Assembly: GCA_001969505.1 (NCBI GenBank)
Contig: LSSK01000924.1
Coordinates: 1 to 14,677 of the forward strand
Reading direction: 5' to 3'
DNA length: 14,677 bases
Source: Zancudomyces culisetae
Lineage: Eukaryota > Kickxellomycota > Harpellomycetes > Harpellales > Legeriomycetaceae
The notes under the pieces were generated by a model. The model did not search any database, had not been told where the DNA came from, and worked only from the letters and a program-made list of their open reading frames with translations. The position numbers and the translations under genes are program-made. Below, piece by piece: positions 9,526-14,677 of the stretch. Numbering within the stretch: the first letter of the stretch is position 1; every line of letters begins with the position of its first letter.

Positions 9526-9689
9526 TATAAATATAAATATACAAGTCTAGTCTATCGTACATATTAAACAAGCAGCACCACACGCTTTCTAGTGTAGGTT
9601 ACATGATCGCCTGTTTTTTTGTGCAAGGCGTGTAAAAGTTGATGACGGGATTATGCGACAGGTGTTCTTATTTGTGCCAATAAAGGCAT

Positions 9690-10954
9690 CTAGTATATAA
9701 AATCGCCTAATACATCAATGTGTCCGATAAACCGCTTTGTATTTTCCATAAACATGCTGATCCCTACCGCGGTAGATAAAGGGTTAATGTGAGAACCAGG
9801 TTCAATAATAAACGTACAGTCTAGGAACCCTCTATACATAGGAATCATATGGTCAAGGTAATCCACACCATTAATCGTATAGCTGTATGAACCATAGTTA
9901 TACACAACGCTCTCGTTGTGGTCAGTGGTGGATGGGCGTGAAACTGACATTGGGGTGTTGGTACACACCACATTCACGCCTAGATTATGCATAAGTTCTT
10001 TTATGGTCTCCACAAGCACATTCTGTGCTCTATACCAAGCCGATGTAGAATTATTGCCTTTAACTCTGCTCTTTAAGTAAGAGCTTTCGATTTTATCGAT
10101 CAAGTTTGTGCATCCGACTTCATCAATTAGTATAGTGTCAAAGCGCGTTGCTTGTGCCTCCTTAATTTCGGTGGGGATACACGCTAGGGTGGCTATTAGT
10201 GAGGTGAAGGTCTCTGGATAATACAAGTAAACCTTACTTTTGAGCAAACTTCTAACAAATTCATAGATAGTTACCATGTTTATATTCGAGCAGTAGTTAT
10301 CCTTATATTGAGACCTTAGTTTTTTTTGTACATGAGTTCCAAAAAACTCCACAAGGTTATTAAAACTGCTTTTACCGTGATAATCAATAAATATAACCCC
10401 TTTGTTTTCTCCCCCAAATCTGACAGGAATTTCCCTAATATCGCCGTTATTGTCTTTTAATTGAAAATTATGTGATTCAGGAAACACCTTGTTCATCATA
10501 ATGGTATATAAGAGTTTCGTTTTTCCACACCCTGTGTTTCCAATAAACTCTATACATGAGCTTTTTGGCTTTTCGTAAAAAGAGAATAGTTGCTTTTGGT
10601 TTTTACTACCGCTCTCCTTCGAAGCTGGAAGAGCTGTATCGATGAGCTCAATTCCAGTAATATGGTTCAACCTTTGCCCACTCTTTTCGTCCTATAAAAT
10701 CATAAATAAGCTTTATTGAACCCGTATGTACACATCGATCGCTCTAAAACACAAGAAAATACACAAAATCTCTCTCTCCCCTCCCCCTCTTCGAAAAAAA
10801 ACCTCTTCAGTAGTTATGTTTTTTCCCCTATCAGTTGTAGTTTTTATATTCAGGACAAAATGAAATTCGAAATATAGCTATTTTTACTTACACTAGAGGA
10901 TGTAGAGAAATTGATTTCCCTTAGTAGTCCAAACATTCTTTCGGCGCCACTCAT
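9690..10954 (-). CDS. XRCC2: XRCC2-like Rad51 paralogue (homologous recombination ATPase)
   Basis: Exon 1 is 10954-10892 (ATG, 21 codons, donor GTAAGT). A 200-nt intron ends in TATAG, and exon 2 is 10691-9690 with a TAG stop. The product is 354 aa. The upstream frame is closed by TGA just before the ATG. Residues 66-85 contain Walker A GNTGCGKT (72-79) followed by KLLYTIM, the XRCC2-like layout. VIFIDYHGKSSFNNLVEFF (120-138) parallels the strand after the P-loop, TILIDE (207-212) is the Walker B-like strand, and VNVVCTNTPM parallels the later ATPase strand. The C-terminus has the short hydrophobic ending (HIDVLGDFIY) seen in XRCC2. XRCC2 works with other Rad51 paralogues to load Rad51 in double-strand break repair. 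At 354 aa it is longer than the roughly 280 aa of animal XRCC2, with extra loops around 93-110 and after Walker B. Another Rad51 paralogue remains possible. Confidence 0.78.
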
Positions 10955-11611
10955 CTTTGCCTTTCCATTTCAACAAGTTATTTCTAGTTCTTAGAAACAA
11001 TAAAAAGCTATATGAATCTTGTTTACCACCTAAAGATGAGTATTTTTTTTGTTGCTAATGCCTATACGTGTGGTAATTAAATATTATTTCCACGCAAACA
11101 TCGAATACATGATCATCTATTTATTTTATTTTTTGTTATTTTATTTTTTGGTTTTTGCCGACTTTCTCAATTTGATGAATCGCATTTGCGCAAATATAAA
11201 TGGCAAATCAAATGATATAAACGCAATTTGTTGAACTTTAAAATAAAGAGTATCGATAAAGGCCACATAAAAACGTGTTAATGGTGTTGGCATTTATGTA
11301 GTTAAAAACATTTCTATTTTAGCCTTATATCCTTAAGCCATGGAAAAATATACAAATGAGGTCTCACCTTCTAACTATTTATGAGTTCAAAAAAAATAAA
11401 TAACGGACAGTTTGTAAAAACCGAGGCTCTGTCACTAAACACGCACATGGTGCCAGCACATTATAGGTATTAATAGCTCTAAATGTAATCACAAAACTCA
11501 GATAAACAGTTACAACTATTTATTGCAACAATATATGTTTATTTTTGTTTAATTATAAAACTAATGACTAAATGGCTAAGACTGAAGCTAAAAACGCTGA
11601 TAATGTTGACT
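10955..11611. other. Intergenic region upstream of the XRCC2-like gene
   Basis: Both neighbours read leftward, so this 0.65-kb region should hold the XRCC2-like promoter and the RNase T2 transcript end. It is AT-rich. A 56-codon hydrophobic plus-strand frame from an ATG at 11055 to 11234 has a Phe/Leu/Tyr-rich middle that comes from a T-rich stretch and matches nothing I know. I see no other structure. Confidence 0.5.
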
Positions 11612-11617
11612 TTTATT
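11612..11617 (-). terminator. AATAAA polyadenylation signal of the RNase T2 gene
   Basis: AATAAA on the minus strand lies 43 nt after the TGA stop of the RNase T2 gene, at a spacing similar to the two plus-strand genes. Confidence 0.5.
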
Positions 11618-11660
11618 TGATATTTGTGTTGACATTATAGGAGGAGGATGAGTATTACCC

Positions 11661-12763
11661 TCATAATTTACGAAAAAAAATGTTTTCACAGCTTTTGCGA
11701 GCATAAGAAGGAGGAAATGGTGACGGGATGAAGTCGTATTTACCTTCAACCACAAAATGGAAATTTATTTGTATCAGTTTTTTATTATCACATATAAAGG
11801 CGGGCTTTACATTAAATTCCTTTTTTACTTTGTCCATAATTTTATCTACGCCTAAAAAGGCGTTCTGGTTATCTCTTGATGAAGAGGATCCTTGCCTTCC
11901 ATTATTGGTCTTTTTATAAGAATTGGAAGACTTAGGAAGTTCACTTTTATGTTTAATTTCATAACTATTGAGAAGGTTGGTAATGTCATACTTCTTTCCA
12001 AGCTCTACAGTCTTTGAAAAATACTTTACAATCGCGTCCTCCTTTGTAGGACCTTCTTCGGGACAGCCTGGATCAATTGTAGTAAAACAGATACCATGCT
12101 TGTTCCATTCATGACTCCAAAAGCCATCGTCTGACTCTTTCTGGTAATTTCCTGGCATGAGGTTTTTCATTTCACTAAGAAGATCCTTGTTTCTATTTTC
12201 TAAAGTTTTCCATACACTCCTGACTACATTATTTCCATTACAGTACTGACTTGGTACATCTTCTCCATAGCTATTTACATTTAATACTTCAATAATTAAA
12301 CTTTTACATGAAATTTTAAATTCATTATGAATAAAATCATTGATTGCATCAACCCCTTTTCAGATCGAAGATAGTGAATAGGTAGTTTAATTTATATCAG
12401 ATGAAGGGTATATTTATGAACTAATTAATAAAACGTATATTACCATCCTGTTGGCCATAGCCCATGAATACCTGTGTTTCCAGTTCTACCATTTTGGTGC
12501 CAAGAGTATGAAAGAATAAACAGCCCGGGCTTTGGACTATCACATTTATCAGCATCTTTTGATGATTGGTGACATGACTTGATTGGGGGATTCTGTCTTT
12601 TAAATATATTTTTATCTGTATTTCCTGTTAAGCATCTGTAGTTGTGGTTTTCATACAATAAGTGGCCAGGGCGATGAATTTCCGGTCTTCTCTGCTTATA
12701 ATTTTCAAAAGTGAAGACGAATTGCAGGTCACATATAACCAAAAACAACAGTACTTTGAACAT
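11661..12763 (-). CDS. Secreted ribonuclease T2
   Basis: Exon 1 is 12763-12444 (ATG, donor GTAATA, phase 2). Exon 2 is 12270-11661 (acceptor AATAG, stop TGA), giving 309 aa. A hydrophobic signal peptide covers about residues 1-18 (MFKVLLFLVICDLQFVFT). The two catalytic segments of the family are intact: IHGLWP (99-104, catalytic His100) and FWSHEWNKHGIC (157-168, with His160, Glu161 and His165). PSQYC after the first motif and several paired cysteines fit the disulphide-bonded fold. The enzyme cleaves single-stranded RNA through a 2',3'-cyclic phosphate, outside the cell or in the vacuole. It is longer than the usual 220-250 aa, in part because of a Ser/Asn/Lys-rich segment near residues 195-220. 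A second in-frame acceptor (exon starting at 12300) would add ten residues just after HGLWPTG; the shorter form is favoured by its better acceptor and family spacing. Confidence 0.9.
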
Positions 12764-13718
12764 CTTAACACCAATACAATAATTGCGCTTTTTGTTTGCT
12801 CTGATAAAAATTTAAGGGTATTAAAGACTTATAAAAAAATAAGGAAACGAATTAGATATTCGGTAAACGAAAGATGCTGTAAAAGTAAAGGGTCCTATTA
12901 AATAGTTGAAGAATTGAATTGCTTTATATGATTGAATTGTTCACTTATGAACTTTTTACACGCTTAGTAATTGTAAGCTCTGGAATTTTTGGATACAAGC
13001 TGAGTAATGAGATACTGAAATCACCATGGTGTGAGTGAGTGTTGATTGTAGATGTGCTTGGCCATACTGGTCTACAGTGCTTGTGGATTGATGTATATAC
13101 ATTATAAGGTGTGTCCGCTTTCCACTCAACAAATTAAAAGACCATATTCTGAGCTGAAACGAGTGGTATCTTTTGTTGGGAAAATGGGTAAAATGTGTCG
13201 ACAAAAGAAATGTCCGCCAAATCACTCAAACTCGTGTTTTGGTGCCTCTTTTGTTGTCAGTAGTATACTCTATTTTTTATGACTTGCTGATTTATGCCGG
13301 GTTAGGAAAACCATCGTGTATCGATGAGACAGTTACATGATTATTTATACAATATTGGAAGAGGTATCTCTCTTACGGATATTAAATAATGGTGAACACA
13401 AAGCCCCCTTCCCGTCACAAAAACGTATAGAAATACACCGATATATGCCGAAATACAATACCCGAATCTGGAGGTTGAGTGTTTATTTTCCATAATCTAA
13501 CCGCTTCCTAATTCATTAACTTCTAAGAATAACATTAAAGTGTCATGTTATGCATCTTGCGTACGGTTAAAATTTGTGATACCTTTGTCTTGCCAAATGT
13601 ATAATCACATCTAACATACAATATACAACAGTGAAAATCATCTGTATCCCCAATCTTGTAATGAATACAAAATCAAAAATAATAAACTTGCATCATTACC
13701 CACAATTTATTCATATTA

Positions 13719-13985
13719 TGAAATACACCATTTTAAAAATATCCCACTAAGGGAATTAAAAACACTCAAAAACTTTGTGAAAAATATATTACAAAAAATA
13801 TATAGACGGTTAATTGGTGTTTGTATGCTATTATCCTCACTACAAATGTTAAAAATTAATGAACGTTGTAAAGTTTCGTCGGTGTTATATTCAGCTTGAA
13901 ATGTTTTTCTGTAAAGTTGATGACTGGTTTTAGTATAACACTGAGGTTGTCGGTTATAGATGGCAATATTGCTTAACTGCCATTT
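13719..13985 (-). other. Stop-free 89-codon frame without a start codon (possible exon)
   Basis: The frame runs from just after a TAA at 13988-13986 to a TAA at 13718-13716 on the minus strand. It has no ATG. A CAG acceptor-like site (TGGCAG) lies near its start, followed in phase by LSNIAIYNRQPQCYTKTS and similar mixed-composition protein-like text, with YRKTFQAEYNTDETLQRSL in the middle and a Phe-rich end. It resembles no family I recognise. In DNA this AT-rich, such a length is uncommon but still expected by chance about once or twice in 15 kb over six frames. Confidence 0.15.
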
Positions 13986-14268
13986 TTAAGTTAATAATAT
14001 GTAGTGCATTGTAAAATATATTTATGAAAAAAGGGATATCGTTTCTTTTTATGCTTCATTGATCATTAAGCAATTTCGCGCATACTAATATAGAGATTTC
14101 CACAACGTTGCCAAAAATCGCGCTCATGTTGATAGTCGTGTCCTGTCATGAGCTGTTTATTATTTCCAGATAAAAAAAGGATGTAGTCATATACTACAAA
14201 ACCCTCTCAGATAAAATAAAAAGATTACCAACAACAAAATGTTATTATCCCAATAATAAAAATAAAAG

Positions 14269-14275
14269 AAAAAAA
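14269..14275 (-). terminator. Pol III T-tract terminator of the tRNA gene
   Basis: A run of seven T on the minus strand begins four bases after the last base of the tRNA, the expected position and form of an RNA polymerase III terminator. Confidence 0.85.
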
Positions 14276-14278
14276 TAA

Positions 14279-14375
14279 TGCTTCATACCAGGATCGAACT
14301 GGTGATCTTCGCGTGACTCTATCATAGTTGTTTATACTATAAGCACGACGCATTAACCAACTATGCTAATGAAGC
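14279..14375 (-). tRNA. tRNA-Ile(UAU) with 23-nt intron
   Basis: Read on the minus strand, all cloverleaf parts fit: acceptor stem GCTTCAT/ATGAAGC (7 perfect pairs), discriminator A, T8, D stem GCAT/ATGC with a GG in the loop, anticodon stem TCGTG/CGCGA (one G-U), loop CTTATAA with anticodon TAT at 14341-14339, a 5-nt variable loop, and T stem ACCAG/CTGGT with loop TTCGATC. The intron occupies 14337-14315, between positions 37 and 38, the canonical nuclear location cut by the tRNA splicing endonuclease. Internal A and B box sequences are intact. It decodes the rare AUA isoleucine codon. tRNA-Ile(UAU) is known to carry introns in fungi. CCA is not encoded, as expected for a nuclear gene. Confidence 0.96.
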
Positions 14376-14677
14376 TTCTTTTGATTGATGTAGAACTTAC
14401 TAGTTCTAATATTATTTCTTAATATATTTCTCTATTCGTGTAGTATAATATTATGTATTATTTTTTATATGTTTATACTATATTTAACTAATTTTAAATG
14501 TGGTTAAGAGTTATTTTATTCAATTAAGTTGTGGGCGATTGTATTAACCCCCAAATATGTCCTATAATTTTGTGTTAACTATAATCTAATTTTAAACTAT
14601 CCTAATTATGAATGTTGAACAAAAACCACGAGGGGAGAAAAAGTCCAATCTAAAAATACTGCTAATTATATAAAATA
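14376..14677. other. AT-rich flank upstream of the tRNA, nothing recognised
   Basis: The last 302 bases are very AT-rich, with short T and A runs and no open frame or RNA motif that I can support. Confidence 0.5.

Larger units (their letters stand above)
12764..14278. other. AT-rich intergenic region, no recognised gene
   Basis: This 1.5-kb stretch separates the RNase T2 start from the tRNA gene and should contain the RNase T2 promoter at its left. Overlapping open frames occur on both strands around 12945-13282 (up to 89 codons on the minus strand and 76 on the plus), none resembling a known family. An 89-codon stop-free minus frame lies at 13719-13985 and a 27-codon minus frame at 14066-14149. 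I cannot tell unannotated exons from chance openness here. Confidence 0.5.

Noticed and set aside
10770-10792. 23-nt pure pyrimidine tract on the plus strand
   Set aside because: It lies inside the XRCC2-like intron, where it is purine in the transcript; it has no evident role as a splice signal and is treated as simple sequence.
11055-11234. Hydrophobic 59-codon plus-strand frame
   Set aside because: Its Phe/Leu-rich middle comes from a T-rich low-complexity stretch; no family resemblance and no promoter or poly(A) context.
12945-13282. Overlapping frames on both strands (minus 12956-13225, minus 12945-13133, plus 13052-13282)
   Set aside because: Three frames are open at once, none resembles transposase, reverse transcriptase or any known family, and splice phases give no coherent model.

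Overview
The window reads as nuclear DNA of a fungus, most likely an AT-rich, intron-rich early-diverging lineage rather than a budding yeast. The evidence is the gene set (YEATS-domain Yaf9/GAS41, RBMS/MSSP-type RNA-binding protein, protoporphyrinogen oxidase, XRCC2-like Rad51 paralogue, secreted RNase T2), introns of about 84-240 nt with GTAAGT-like donors and TAG/CAG/AAG acceptors, AATAAA motifs after stop codons, and an intron-containing nuclear tRNA-Ile(UAU). The lineage is inference; only eukaryotic gene structure is seen directly.

Layout, left to right. (1) 1-419, minus: N-terminal part of a YEATS protein running off the left edge. (2) 420-4156: about 3.7 kb, AT-rich, with no recognisable gene. 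It holds a 53-nt perfectly alternating purine/pyrimidine tract, a simple repeat, a spaced inverted repeat and a few weak exon-like stretches. (3) 4442-6826, plus (possibly starting at 4157): eight-exon RNA-binding protein with two RRMs and a long Ser-Pro/Tyr-rich tail. (4) 7560-9463, plus: three-exon protoporphyrinogen oxidase, a late step of haem synthesis. (5) 9690-10954, minus: two-exon XRCC2-like recombination ATPase, convergent with the oxidase. (6) 11661-12763, minus: two-exon secreted RNase T2 with signal peptide and both catalytic motifs. (7) 12764-14278: about 1.5 kb with no recognised gene, though it includes an 89-codon stop-free frame without a start. (8) 14279-14375, minus: tRNA-Ile(UAU) with a 23-nt intron and a Pol III T-tract. 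(9) The last 300 bases are very AT-rich, with nothing recognised.

The genes are functionally unrelated housekeeping genes (chromatin reading, RNA binding, haem synthesis, homologous recombination, RNA degradation, translation). I see no operon-like system, mobile element with recognisable coding, or CRISPR array. The most interesting points are an 8-nt perfect complementarity between the tRNA intron and the tRNA D arm, apparent alternative splice sites that would remove the Ser-Pro tail of the RNA-binding protein, two in-frame acceptors 30 nt apart in the RNase T2 gene, and an XRCC2-like gene of unusual length. All exon models were built by hand from splice motifs, phase and family resemblance; none is backed by transcripts or searches.
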